Source: Selaginella moellendorffii | Lineage: Eukaryota > Streptophyta > Lycopodiopsida > Selaginellales > Selaginellaceae | Assembly: GCF_000143415.4 (NCBI RefSeq) | Contig: NW_003314278.1 | Span: forward strand, 1,627,543 to 1,691,542 | Reading direction: 5' to 3' | Length of the DNA stretch: 64,000 nucleotides | Shown here: positions 9,943 to 20,646 of the stretch, piece by piece | How positions within the stretch are numbered: position 1 is the first letter of the stretch | Layout of the letters: every line of letters begins with the position of its first letter | Program-made: the position numbers and the translations under genes | Notes under the pieces: generated by a model | The model's database searches: none | The model's input: the letters and a program-made list of their open reading frames with translations, nothing else | Told to the model about the DNA's origin: nothing

Positions 9943-11561
9943 TCAGCATCCGTCCAACCTCAATGCAACATTTATAAGCAAAGAGAAATAAGGATACTGC
10001 GCAGGTACATATGGCTTCATCAAAGTCATGAGGTATTCTCTTAAAACAGAAGTAAAACTTATAGCTGAAGCATGGTATATAAAGCCAATAATGTGAAAGG
10101 TAGCATTTTGGGCAGCTAAGTTGGACAACAGAACATACATGGTATCCACAGGGGATGACCTCAGTGAAGAAGCTAGAGCAGCATTTCTGGAGGAGTTTAA
10201 AAGAGCAGTGTAGGCAACATGGTTGGCTGTGGAGCAGCTCTTGGGCCTCTGGGATCTTGCCGGGGCGACCAAGGATGGAGCGAGCAAGCCTGGCGATGAG
10301 AATTGGCATCGGGCACACGCCATCCTCTTGTAAAGATCCAAGGCTTCTACAGCATGAGCGTTTTTGGCATAGCCATGAAGCATTGCGTTCCAGGAAACAG
10401 TGTTCCTCTCCGGCATTGTCTCAAAGATCTTGCGTTCGAGACGCCCAAACTGCAAACATGCTGCTGCCATGGCCTTGACAGGGATCGCGCTCCTCAATTT
10501 GGCCAACTTGGGCATGTGCTGCATGAACAAGTTCCAGGCCAGTGGTTTCTCTGAGGGCAAGGTTTTGAGAAGATTTTGTGCTTCTTCCAAGCTATCGTTT
10601 ATATCATCAAAGCCCAAGACATTCCATTTTATCTTGGAATCGAATATTTCGCGCGCTGCCATAGCACGCAAGCATGGCGTTCCAGGTGACCACGTTTCGA
10701 TCCCTGGCCCCGTCAAATACTTCCTTCTTTTAAATGCCCGCCGCGAGACGAGGATCATCCAGGAGACGACGCTCCACGCCGGCATTGCGTGGAACAATCG
10801 CAAGGTTTCGTCCACCAGGCCTCGCTCGGCGTGCGCCTTGCATGGCGCTGTTCCACGCCACGACGTCCAGTTCCGGTATTCGATCGAAGAAGAGCTCGAA
10901 GGTACGCTTGGAGCATTGCGTTCCAGGAGAAGATATCGCGGCAAGGCATGGCGCAAACAGGGAGTTCGCTTCTTGGAGCTAGCTGTGCTCGGCGTAGGCC
11001 TCGACCGCCATGTTCCAAGAAACCAGGCCCCGCGTTGGAGCGCTGTCGAAGAGGTTCTTGGCAGTGTGGAGATTTCCCGATCTGGCATGGCGGCGATCAT
11101 GATATTCCAGGCGATCACATCCTTCCCGGGCATAATCTCAAACAAGAACATTTCCTTGTCGATCTCCCAGCTCCTCGCGTGCGTGACGAGCATCGCGGTC
11201 CATGAAACCACATCTCTCCTCGGCATTCTCTTGAAGAAATGTCTCACCATGGCCAGATTTCCCTCCGCGGCATACCTCTGTGCCAAGATGTTCCAGGACA
11301 CTTGATCCTTCTCCGGCATCGCGTCAAACAGTAAGGTCGCTTGATCCAGGTCTCCACTCTGGTCTCCACTTTGCGTGTAAGCTGTGTTCTAGGCCACAAC
11401 ATTCCGCTGTGGCATCCGATCGCACATCCGCCGGCCCGCCTCCAAATGCCTGGATCTCGCTAGCGGTTCTACGATCACGGTCTCGGCAATCACGGCCTTG
11501 TATGGCATCCCAAGCGACTCCGCTTCCACGCAGGCCGCGATCATCAACGTCCACGACACAA
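9943..11561 (-). pseudogene. Near full-length but decayed copy of the array PPR gene (unit B)
   Basis: Minus-strand sequence aligns with the intact PPR at 16741-18810 from its 3' end (near 10130) to about its fourth repeat (near 11561). Blocks such as KDQVSWNILAQRYAAEGNLA, RRDVVSWTAMLVTHARSWEI and MPAWSVVSWMILV remain. Small deletions, frame changes and lost repeats have removed much of the middle and both ends. One 458-codon frame persists only because indels partly compensate; its repeats are out of register. The 5' end with the start codon is missing. Confidence 0.85.
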
Positions 11562-11639
11562 TATAACTACTACAACAGTCTCCTTTTTGGTCTCCCGTCA
11601 CCTGTCTATTTTACTGCCATGCCAAATTTCTCGTTTTGG

Positions 11640-12060
11640 TTTCCAGGTTCTTTGTGCAGGCGAAGTTCCGACTTCCAAGTGCCAGTGAGTGCTTCCAGGT
11701 TTTGGCCTTTAAAATCCATTAGTCCTTTAAAAACCTTTGGGCAGGAACTCAACTTGCATCTTGTAAAATGGAACGCAGAAACCACACAAAATGCATGAAC
11801 TTTGGCTAAAAACTGCGTCTCCCCGACTACTGAGAAAACCTTCTAATTGTAGTATTCTTAGAGGGCCGTGTGCAGCTGTTTCTGCATCTTTTGTTTTTGC
11901 ATAAGAGCCCACAACAACAAAGAGCCTGATTATAAGGACTGCATTTGCAGCAACCCCTCATGCAATGGCGAGCTCTAGAAACTCATTCCATGAGATGGTT
12001 TGGAAATTGGAACTTGAGAAAGGCAGCATGAGCATTTCCTCATGAAACCTTATTAAAACA
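11640..12060. repeat. Relic of the unit spacer (third copy)
   Basis: This stretch resembles 5450-5850 and 8460-8880. It shares 'cgacttccaagtgccagtg' near 11668, the segment around 11800-11830, and the stretch corresponding to the small membrane frame near 11880-12020. It carries more indels than the other two copies and no intact frame. It marks the start of unit C before the AT-rich insertion. Confidence 0.6.
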
Positions 12061-12079
12061 GCACCAAAGGAACAGGGTT

Positions 12080-12940
12080 AAAAATTGACCACTAATTACT
12101 TGAATAATAATGCTTATTATTATTAATTATTAAAATTTTATAATTATAAACATATTTATAATTTATAAACACTGATATAGGAATACAAGAATGAATGGAC
12201 CAAATTAAGTCTTAAATGGACGACTTATAACACAAAATTAATTTTATTTAAAATAAACTAGGATATACTAGGAAGTGTTAAGGAAAAATTATAATTTATA
12301 AATAGAAGATAAATCTAAATGAATACCAATTTGTTAGATGGTAAAATATTCTAAAATATTCAAGCATATTCTAGATATAAATTTTATAACTAAAAACCTT
12401 TTTATACAACTAATCATATATATTTGTATATATCTGTTATAGGTGAAGCAGTTACAACTACTTCTAATGCTCCAAGGTGTGTCCCATTTTACTACTTACA
12501 CTCAAGTTAAACTTTTGACCTATTAAGAAAAAATAGAAACAAACTACAAGTAAAAAAGATTTTTATTCTGGCTTAGTTAATGCATTAGAAGAAGAAAGCC
12601 AACAATCAATTCCTGAACAAGTTAAATTGCTAATCAGAAAATGGAGATTCAATAAGGATTGATACATCTTTGGGTTAGAGATCCTACAGGTAAAAGTTTT
12701 ATATTACAACTAGTTGATTTAAGATTTTGTATTCAATACATTCATAAAATGTTTGTAGTCACATGACTAATAATAAAAACTTGGCAGTCAAAAAGAAATT
12801 CAATTTTTAACCCTGCATGATGGTTGGATAGAAAATCCAATCCATTGCAAATGTATGTTAAGGCACCTAGTCTGCCTGCTACAAATTGATTGCATAAAGT
12901 ACGTAGCAAAGACGAACCTCCTCAAAGTCCACTCGGCAGT
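12080..12940. repeat. AT-rich insertion, member of a dispersed repeat family
   Basis: Very AT-rich and gene-free. It shares strings with 14930-15600 and with 39300-39650: stretches of the type 'ataaacatatttataatttat', 'ttagatggtaaaatattct' and 'caagcatattctaga'. The right half shares a coding-like piece with 15330-15480 (see that entry). It separates the unit-C spacer from its inhibitor gene. No terminal inverted repeats or transposase were seen, so it is probably a non-autonomous or decayed element. Confidence 0.5.
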
Positions 12941-13000
12941 GTGGAAACTTTGAGCATTCTTTTTATTTACGTAACCTTATGGAACATCTTGTTGCACCGT

Positions 13001-13360
13001 TCAAGGTCTAGACGGGGATGTTCCCCAAGGAGGTAAATAATTGTCCCCCACGCAGAAGATTTCTCCATTACGAATGAGAGCGCATCTACCACCTCTGTAC
13101 TGCTGCCTGATGGTGCAGCAATTCTCACAGTGTTCCGGGAATAGTACATCGCCGCATCGGAGGATAGAGTCGGAAAGGCATTCCTTCGTGCAAGCTGCAG
13201 GAAACACGTTTAGCGAACCCCCATGAAATGGAGACTCGACTCAGATGAATAAAGATCGCTGGATTCAGCATTTTGCTTCCTTACCTTGAGCTTCTGTTTT
13301 TCCCAGCAGCACCAGCAGAGCTGCGAGCAGTAAGCAGAGCGAAAATAAGTGAGACCTCAT
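13001..13360 (-). CDS. Secreted 8-Cys peptide, potato type II proteinase inhibitor-like, copy 3
   Basis: Exons 13285-13360 and 13001-13194 encode 89 residues. The 25-residue signal peptide is kept. The eight cysteines follow the same spacing, with CENCC in place of CQNCC and FCVGD in place of ICVGD. The tail is one residue longer (WGTSPSRP). The predicted reactive site is CTK-EC, so P1 is Lys. The TATA element is slightly altered (TATAAAC, plus strand 13414-13419), 54 bp from the ATG. Product and role as for copy 1. Confidence 0.75.
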
Positions 13361-14060
13361 TGTGGACGGCGAGGAGTAACAAGCGTTGCTTGAATGCTTG
13401 CTTTCGTGGGGAGTTTATAGTCAGCTGGATTTTCTGCTGGATAGAAAGTCCCTGGCCGGTGCTTCTCTAGTGACGTGTTTGTATATTTGCGCTCCGGGTT
13501 TAGCTTGCCGTACACGGAAAGCGCATCGACGAAAGGTGAGCGATGACTACGTCTTATTTTGTGGGCTTATCCTGATTTTCGTGTACTCGGTGTTCTTGGT
13601 AGCCCAGTCAAGAAAGTACCAGAGTTGAATATGAGATGAAGCTACAGGACGTCAAAGAAACACGTGGAAAGAACGCAAGAAAATTCGATGGTTAGGCTTT
13701 TGGAGGAGGCATAAAAAGTCTCTCAAAACCTGCAACTTGAGGAGATTTTCCAATTTTTCCTGTCAAGGACGTAGTATCCTCGACCCCCATAGCTGCAGCA
13801 TTTAGGAGCACTGTTTCCTGGAACGCTATGCTTCACGGCTATTCTGGCGATTCATTGTTATTGAGACAAGTTATTTTTTTCAAACCACCTACTATAACAA
13901 AAAACAGAACTAATCTGTAACCAATGGAGCATTTACAAGCAAGATTGGAACAACTGCCAAGGGTGTCATTATAGACCAGAAATAAGGATGCTGCACGGGT
14001 ACTTGCCATCAAAGTCACGAGAAGGCATCCTTTCAAGGTATTCTCTTAGCTGAATGGGTA

Positions 14061-14860
14061 TTAACAATAGCTGCCGCTAAGTTGGACAGCAGAACATACA
14101 TGGTATCCACAGGGAACAACCTCACTGAAGAAGCTAGAGCAGCATTTATAGAGGAATTTAAAAGAGCAGTGGCCGGCCCGGCCAAGGATGTCGATCATAC
14201 AGCAGTAGTGATCAATTGTCTCGGCGATGGAGTGATCGAAGCTCATGGAGGAGAAGTGGTGGATTGCCAGAGCGAGCAAGCCAATGTGGTTACAGGCGAT
14301 CAAGGTGGCGATGAGAGTGGTGGCATCGGGCTCTACTCCTTCACACGCCATCCTCTTGTAAAGATCCAAGGTTTCTACAGCGTGGGCGTTCTTGGCATAG
14401 CCATGAAGCATTGCGTTCCAGGAAACAGTGTTCCTCTCCGGCATTGTCTCAAAGATCTTGCGTGATCGATCAAGACGTCCAAACTGCGAAAATGCTGCTG
14501 CTATGGCCTTGAGAGGGATCGCTCCTCAATTTCCCCATCTTGGGCATGTGCTGCAAGAACAAGTTCCAGGCCAGTGGTTTTTCCGAGGGCAAGGTTTCGA
14601 GAAGATTTTGTGCTTCCTCCAAGCTATCGTTTATATATCATGAAAGCCCAAGATTCCATTTCTCTCACACATGGAATCGAATATTTCACGCGCTGCCATA
14701 CATGGCGTTCCAGGTGCACGTTTCGATCCCTGACCCCGTCAAATCCTTCCCTGGCCTCTGAAATGCCCGCCACGCCCTAGCGCCGAGACGAGGATCGTCC
14801 AGGAGAAGAGGTTCCACGCCAGGCCTCGCTCGGCGTGCGCTTGGACGTCCCGACTTCCAA
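14061..14860 (-). pseudogene. 3' fragment of the array PPR gene (unit C)
   Basis: Minus-strand match to the C-terminal third of the PPR at 16741-18810, including MPERNTVSWNAMLHGYAKNA and GVEPDATTLIATLIACNHIG. A stretch corresponding to the KIPEAQELLHTM region has been replaced or deleted near 14170. Beyond 14640 only scattered pieces remain ('catggcgttccaggtg', 'gccgagacgaggatcgtcc'). The copy ends near 14860, at another piece of unit spacer. It is non-functional. Confidence 0.85.
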
Positions 14861-14889
14861 GTGCCAGTGGTGCTTCCAGGTTTTGGTAT

Positions 14890-15610
14890 AAAATCTTTCG
14901 GCCTAAAAATTGACCACTAATTACTTTTTATAGTCAAATACTATTATTATTAATCCAATCAACTGGAAGTTTATAATCATAAATATATTTATAATTTTAT
15001 AAACACAAATTTAATCTTGTTAAATAACTTTATCCGTCCACTCCCAAAATGTAAGAAACTTGCTGTGTGTTGCATGCAGCAACACTTGTTTGCTTAATAG
15101 TACCAAAAATACTAGAAACCAATTATAAACATGTTTATAATTATAAATAAAATATTAATCTAGATTGTAGAATATTTTATCAAATATATTCTAGATATAT
15201 CCACTAAATTGTAAAACTAAACATACAACTAAAGTATATACCTGTTATAGGTGAAACAAATACATGTGTAGTCTAAACTTTTGATGTATTAGGAAGAAAT
15301 AGAAACAAACCACAAGTAAAAAAAGTCAAAATAAATTTTATTTTGGCTTGGCTACTGCATTACAAGCTATTTCACTAGCAGAAGAAGAAAGTCAGCAATT
15401 GATGCCTGAGGAAGTTAAATTATTAATCAGAAAACGGACATCTAATAAGGATATTGATACATTTTTGTGCTCAACTTGTGAAAGATCCTACAGGTAAAAG
15501 TTTTATATTACAACTAGTTGATTTTAAATTTTATATTCAAATTTACATTCATAAAACATTTGTAGTCACATCACTAATAAAGTAAACTAGGCTACCTGTT
15601 ACAAATTGAT
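14890..15610 (+). repeat. AT-rich insertion with a coding-like relic
   Basis: AT-rich sequence related to 12080-12940. Near 15345-15480 a plus-strand frame reads ALQAISLAEEESQQLMPEEV, then KLLIRKRTSNKDIDTFLC. The homologous stretch near 12560-12690 is shorter and frame-broken (EEESQQ, then EQVKLLI). A GT donor-like site follows in both ('cctacaggtaaaag'). The parent family is unknown to me. It may be an exon captured by the repeat. Confidence 0.45.
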
Positions 15611-15719
15611 TGCCTAAAGTACGTAGTAAGACCAACCTCCTCAAAGTCCACTCGGCAGTGTGGAAACTTTGAGCATTCTCTTTATTTATGTAATCTTATA
15701 AAACATCTTGTTGCACCGT

Positions 15720-16060
15720 TCAAGGTCTAGGCGGGGTTGTTCCAAAAGGAGGTGAATAATTGTCCCCCACGCAGATGATTTCTCCATTACGAATTAGAGC
15801 GCATCCACCACCATTGTACCGCCTGATGGTGCAGCAATTCTGACAGGGTTCCAGGGATACTACATCGCCGCATAGAATGGTAGAGTTGAGAAGGCATTCC
15901 TGCGTGCAAACTGCAGAGAAATACATTTACGTTTAGTGAAATGGAGAACGACTCAAATGAACAAAGAACATTTTGCTTCCTTACTTTGAGCTTCTGTTTT
16001 TCCCAGCATCACCAGCAGAGCTGCGAGCAGTAAGCAGAGCGAAAATAGGTGAGACCTCAT
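15720..16060 (-). CDS. Secreted 8-Cys peptide, potato type II proteinase inhibitor-like, copy 4 (divergent)
   Basis: Exons 15985-16060 and 15720-15910 give 88 residues. The signal peptide is conserved. The eight cysteines are spaced C-X3-C-X7-C-X8-C-X2-CC-X9-C-X9-C, one residue shorter between the CC pair and the seventh cysteine (RRYNGGGC). The mature N-terminus reads ICTQEC, so the predicted P1 is Gln rather than Lys or Arg. This suggests altered or lost trypsin inhibition. The loop before CQNCC (VVSLEP) and the tail (FGTTPPRP) also differ. The TATA box (plus strand 16102-16108) is kept, 42 bp from the ATG. Confidence 0.75.
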
Positions 16061-16740
16061 TGTGGACGACGACGATGCTTGAATGCCTGCTTTCGCGGGG
16101 ATTTTATACTCAGCTGGATTTTCTGCTGGCCTGTGCTTCTCTAGTGACGTGTTTGTATATTTGCGCTCCGGGTTTAGCTTGCCGTACACGGAAAGCGCAT
16201 CGACCAAAGGTGAGCGATGACTATAAGGTTTCTCCGTCTTATTTTGTGGGCTTATCCTGATTTTCGTGTACTCGGTGTTCTTGGTAGCCCAGTCAAGAAA
16301 GTACCAGAGTTGAATATGAGATGAAGCTACAGGGCGTCAAAGAAACAAAACTACATGGAAAGAACGCATGAAAATTCGATTGTCATAAGCTTTTGGAGGA
16401 GGCATAAAACGTCTCTCAGAACCTGAGAACCATTAGCCTGCAACTTGAGGAGATTTCACAAATCTTCCTGTCAAGGAGAGCCCATAGCTGCAGTATTTAG
16501 GAGGAACACTGTTTCCTGGAACGCTATGCTTCACGGCTATTCTGGCTATTGAGAGAAGTTATTTTTTTCAAACCAGGCCAGAACCTACCTATAACCAGAA
16601 ACAGAACTAAGCTGTCCAACCTCTTTTTACAAGCAAAATTAAGGGTCCTTATAGGCCAGAAATAAGGAAGCCTTCAGAGAAGGCATTCCTTCAAGATATT
16701 CTGAATGGGTAAATAACAATAATTGTCCTATTATCAATAG

Positions 16741-18810
16741 TTAATTGTGAAAAGTAGCATTTTGAGCTGCTAAGTTGGACAGTAGAACATACATGGTATC
16801 CACAGGGAACGACCTCACTGAAGAAGCTAGAGGAGCATTTCTGGAGGAATTTAAAAGAGCAGTGTATGCAACGTGGTTGGCTTGGAATGGCATCGTGTGG
16901 AGCAGCTCTTGGGCCTCTAGTATCTTGCCGGCCCGGCCAAGGATGTCGATCATACAGCAGTAGTGATCAATTGTCTCAGCAATGGAGTGATCGAAGCTCA
17001 TGGAGGAGAAGTGGTGGATTGCCAGAGCGAGCAAGCCAATGTGGTTACAGGCGATCAAGGTGGCGATGAGAGTGGTGGCATCGGGTTCAACTCCTTCACA
17101 CGCCATCCTCTTGTAAAGATCCAAGGTCTCTACAGCATGGGCGTTCTTGGCATAGCCATGAAGCATTGCGTTCCAGGAAACAGTGTTCCTCTCCGGCATT
17201 GTCTCAAAGATCTTGCGTGATCGATCAAGATGCCCAAACTGCGAAAATGCTGCACCTATGGCGGTCCAGGATACTACGTCCTTGACAGGGATCGCGTGGA
17301 ATGTCTGTAAAGTCTCCTCAAGCTGCCCATTTTGGGCATTTGCTGCAAGAACAAAGTTCCAGGCCAGTGGTTTCTCTGATGGCGAGGTTTTGAGAAGAGT
17401 TTGCGCTTCCTCCACGCTATTGTTTATAAGACACGCTTCTATCATCAAAGCCCACGACATTCCATTTCTCTCGCCCATGGAATCGAATATTTCGCGCGCT
17501 CTGTCTAAATTGCCCCTTTTCCCGCCATAGCACGCAAGCATGGCGTTCCAGGTGACCACGTTTCGATCCCTGGCCCCGTCAAATACTTCCCTGGCATCTT
17601 TTAAATGCCCGCCGCGCCCTAGCGCCGAGACGAGGATCGTCCAGGAGACGACGCTCCACGCCGGCATTGCGTGGAACAATCGCAGGGTTTCGTCCACCAG
17701 GCCTCGCTCGGCGTGCGCTTGCATCGCGCTGTTCCACGCCACGACGTCCAGCTCCGGGATCCGATCGAAGAAGCGCATTCCCTCCTCCAGCCGGTCTGAT
17801 CGAAGGTACGCTTGGAGCATTGCGTTCCAGGAGAAGAGATCGCGGCAGGGCATGGCGTCGAAAAGGGATTTCGCTTCTTGGAGCTGGCCATGCTCGGCAA
17901 AGGCCTCGATCGCCGTGTTCCAAGAAACCAGGTCCCGCGTTGGAGCGCTGTCGAAGAGGTTTTTGGCAGTGTGGAGATTTCCCGATCTGGCAGTGGCGGC
18001 GATCATGATGTTCCAGGCGATCGCATCCTTCCCGGGCATAATCTCGAACAAGAACATCGCCTCGTCGATCTCCCAGCTGCTGGCGTGCGCGACGAGCATC
18101 GCGGTCCAAGAAACCACATCTCTCCTCGGCATTCTCTTGAAGAGATCTCTCACCATCGCCAGATTTCCCTCCTCGGCATACGCCTGCGCCAAGATGTTCC
18201 AGGACACCTGATCCTTCTCCGGCATCGCGTCAAACAGTAAGCTCGCTCGATCCAGGTCTCCACTCCGCGCGTAGGCTTCCAACATCGTGTTCCAGGTCAC
18301 GACATCCCGCTGTGGCATCCGATCAAACATCCGCCGGCTCGCCTCCAAATGCCCGGATTTCGCGAGCGCTTCCACGATCACGGTCCCGGCAATCACCGCC
18401 TTGTATGGCATCCGAGCCAGCAGCGACTCCGCCTCCTGGATCATGTCCACCCTCGCGTAGGCCGCAATCATCGACGTCCACGACACCTCCGTGCGCTGTG
18501 GCATCCGATCAAACACGCCCTGAGCATCCTCAATATGCCCGTTTCGGGCATACACCTCGAGCAGGATGTTCCAGGAGAAAACGTTGGGCTCACGGATGGA
18601 TTCAAACACCGCCACTGCCAGTTCCAAGTCACGGCACTTGCCATACATCTCCACCAGCAGGTTTCTCAGGTAGCGATTGTGGCTCTGCACACTCTTGTCG
18701 ACGAGCTTGTGGATCCATCGTCCCTGTGCCAGAGTTCTAGCATCACGGATCGACCGAGCCAGCTGGGTAACCAGAGCTTCATCTCTAGAGGTAAGAATTG
18801 TTACTAGCAT
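16741..18810 (-). CDS. PPR protein, intact parent of the array copies (689 aa)
   Basis: A single intron-less frame from ATG. After a short N-terminus (LARSIRDARTLAQGRWIHKL) come about 18 degenerate repeats of roughly 31 residues, of the form MP.RDVVSWN.M..AYA..G....A...FD, typical of S/SS motifs in PLS-class PPR proteins. The end has the L2/S2/E1-like block (GVEPDATTLIATLIACNH, DHYCCMIDILGRAG, MYVLLSNLAAQ). No E2, E+ or DYW domain follows. PPR proteins of this class bind organelle RNA base by base, often guiding C-to-U editing. Lacking a DYW domain, this one would need a partner in trans or act in another RNA step. Three decayed relatives lie upstream in the array. A targeting peptide is not obvious. 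Confidence 0.85.
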   Translation of the reverse strand: MLVTILTSRDEALVTQLARSIRDARTLAQGRWIHKLVDKSVQSHNRYLRNLLVEMYGKCRDLELAVAVFESIREPNVFSWNILLEVYARNGHIEDAQGVFDRMPQRTEVSWTSMIAAYARVDMIQEAESLLARMPYKAVIAGTVIVEALAKSGHLEASRRMFDRMPQRDVVTWNTMLEAYARSGDLDRASLLFDAMPEKDQVSWNILAQAYAEEGNLAMVRDLFKRMPRRDVVSWTAMLVAHASSWEIDEAMFLFEIMPGKDAIAWNIMIAATARSGNLHTAKNLFDSAPTRDLVSWNTAIEAFAEHGQLQEAKSLFDAMPCRDLFSWNAMLQAYLRSDRLEEGMRFFDRIPELDVVAWNSAMQAHAERGLVDETLRLFHAMPAWSVVSWTILVSALGRGGHLKDAREVFDGARDRNVVTWNAMLACYGGKRGNLDRAREIFDSMGERNGMSWALMIEACLINNSVEEAQTLLKTSPSEKPLAWNFVLAANAQNGQLEETLQTFHAIPVKDVVSWTAIGAAFSQFGHLDRSRKIFETMPERNTVSWNAMLHGYAKNAHAVETLDLYKRMACEGVEPDATTLIATLIACNHIGLLALAIHHFSSMSFDHSIAETIDHYCCMIDILGRAGKILEAQELLHTMPFQANHVAYTALLNSSRNAPLASSVRSFPVDTMYVLLSNLAAQNATFHN

Positions 18811-19010
18811 TCACAGTGGTGTGACAGTGGGACGAAGGTGGCAACAAGGAAATTGGCAAATTGGACCTTTTGCCTTTTGGGGTTGTGAAAAGGTTTTGGC
18901 TTAGGAATGGCAACTTTGCAGGGGTCAGAAGAATGGCATTGGTTGAAAGGAAGTTTTGGATACACTAATGATATAGCAAGGATGGAAACCGACATTTCGA
19001 AAAAGTTCAC

Positions 19011-19018
19011 TATAAAAG
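19011..19018 (+). promoter_or_regulatory. TATA box of the first UGT gene
   Basis: TATAAAAG lies 82 bp upstream of the start codon of the glycosyltransferase gene, in a gap between divergently transcribed genes. Confidence 0.5.
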
Positions 19019-19092
19019 AAAAAAATGCAATAATAGAAACAAAGAAAGCTAGATCTTGGGGTGGTTTGTGTTTAATCCACTAGCTCTTTGCT

Positions 19093-20586
19093 ATGTCGGT
19101 GGACAGTAGGAATGAAGTTCATATGGTGGTGCTTCCATATCCTGCACTAGGCCATCTTCTTCCCTTGATCCATCTTGCAACAAAACTGGCTACAACAGGG
19201 ATCATCGTCACACTGCTCAATGTGAACAGCATCCATGAGAACCTCTCCCGGCAGTGGAGGTGCCCGGATGGGATGGATATCAGACTGGAGCAAGTGCATT
19301 GTGACATCTTCATTCCTTATGGCATCGATGCCAAGGCACTGAAAGACACGGACGGGCTGCTCGAGTCTCTGGAGAGGTTGCAAGCTCCAGTAGAGGAGCT
19401 GGTGAGGGAGATGCAACCGCCTCCATGCTGCATCATTTCCGACTATTTCATGCGCTGGGCGGTGGGAATCACAAAGAAACTTGGCCTCAAAGTCGTCACG
19501 TTTTGGCCTGGAAATGCTGCCTGGAGCTCCATCCACCACCACACTCAAATGCTCGTCTCCAGTGGGGACGCGTTCCAAGGTCAGCTACAAAACTAGATTT
19601 TTTTTTTTCTTGCATGATTTTGATCGAGCAATCTAGGCCTCGACGAGAACAAGCTCATTCGCTACGTCCCAGGTCTCGACGCTTTCAAGTGCCGCCACCT
19701 CCCGAGCTACTTCCGGAGGAAGCTGGTAGGATTCATTCTTGAATTTTTTAGTGTCTCAGCAGACCGCATGAAGGATGCCGACTGGATCCTGGTGAACTCC
19801 ATCTCGGAGCTGGAGACCCACGCCTTCGATGCGATGCAGGGAGCTCTGGCCAACAAGAACTTCGTGTCTGTGGGTCCGCTCTTCCCATGCCACACCAGCC
19901 CGCGGGTGAGCCTCCGCGACGAGAAGAGCGAGTGCCTGGAATGGCTCCACACCCAGGCCACAAGCTCTGTGCTCTACATCTCGTTCGGGAGCTTGTGCCT
20001 GTTTCCCGAGCGCCAGATCGTGGAGCTCGCGGCCGGGCTGGAGGCGAGCAAGCAGCCGTTCCTCTGGGCGGACGTCCGGCACGAGTTCGTCAGCAGCGAA
20101 GCTCTCCGGGGCTTCGCCGAGCGATCGAGGCCGAGGGGGATGGTGGTCTCCTGGGCGCCGCAGCTCCAGGTCCTGGCACACCACTCCATCGCCGGATTCC
20201 TCTCCCACTGCGGCTGGAACTCGGTCCTGGAGAGCATCTTCTATGGCGTGCCACTGCTGGGCTGGCCGTGCCACACCGAGCAGAGCATGAATTGCAAGCT
20301 CGTGGAGGACTGGAAGATCGGGCGGCGGCTCTCGGATGATCAGGACGTGGCGCGCGGGCGAGTGGAGGAGGTAATCCGGGATTTCTTGGAAGGGCAGGGC
20401 ATGGGCGAGATCCGGGCCAGAATGGCGGCGCTCAGGAGCACGGTGCGCTCCACGACCGACCAAGGGGGAACCTCTCACGGAAACCTCAAGAGATTCGTTG
20501 ACGCGGTCAATGTGTCCGCCATAGCTGGCACCACTTGGCATGGCACGAGCCGCCCATGTGGCAGCCCTAAGAACGACGCCACGTAG
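19093..20586 (+). CDS. Family-1 UDP-glycosyltransferase (478 aa)
   Basis: Two exons, 19093-19579 and 19637-20586, joined across a 57-bp intron. The N-terminal domain carries the acceptor-site histidine context (VVLPYPALGHLLPLIHLA). The C-terminal PSPG box begins at about residue 335 (WAPQLQVLAHHSIAGFLSHC, then GWNSVLESIFYGVPLLGWPC) and ends with HTEQ, whose Gln binds the UDP-sugar; Gln usually favours glucose. Family members attach sugars to small molecules such as phenolics in the cytosol. The acceptor cannot be told from sequence. The segment FRRKLVGFILEFFSVSADRM lies where its neighbour has KRKLGSPSRRLLFDYDQDRM and begins and ends like a mini-intron. A close paralogue lies at 22290, with a CBM48 gene between. 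Confidence 0.9.
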
Positions 20587-20646
20587 CCAAAGCCACGTGG
20601 CTGTTCAGTTTGTTTTAGTAACGGGGTTAATTAACTTTAACCATTG

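Larger units (their letters stand above)
4534..18810. repeat. Tandem segmental array: four units of inhibitor gene plus PPR copy
   Basis: Unit A about 4534-7570, unit B about 7571-11600, unit C about 11640-14860, unit D about 15610-18810. Each holds, left to right: spacer, a minus-strand inhibitor gene, a conserved stretch of about 500 bp ('gtagcccagtcaagaaagtaccagagtt', 'cctgtcaaggacgtag'), a relic of the cassette exon, then a minus-strand PPR copy. Units A and B share the leading cassette. Units C and D carry AT-rich insertions instead. The PPR is complete only in D. Confidence 0.85.

Noticed and set aside
10400-11305. A 301-codon plus-strand open frame
   Set aside because: It is antisense to the decayed PPR copy of unit B. 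PPR genes of this GC content often leave long antisense frames (the same happens at 17540-18211 and 47656-48615), and the translation has no family features.
19716-19749. A 34-bp GT..AG stretch inside the first UGT gene that could be a second intron
   Set aside because: Removing it puts a stop codon in frame directly after, whereas reading through keeps the frame and aligns with the intron-less paralogue. It is also far shorter than the other introns here.
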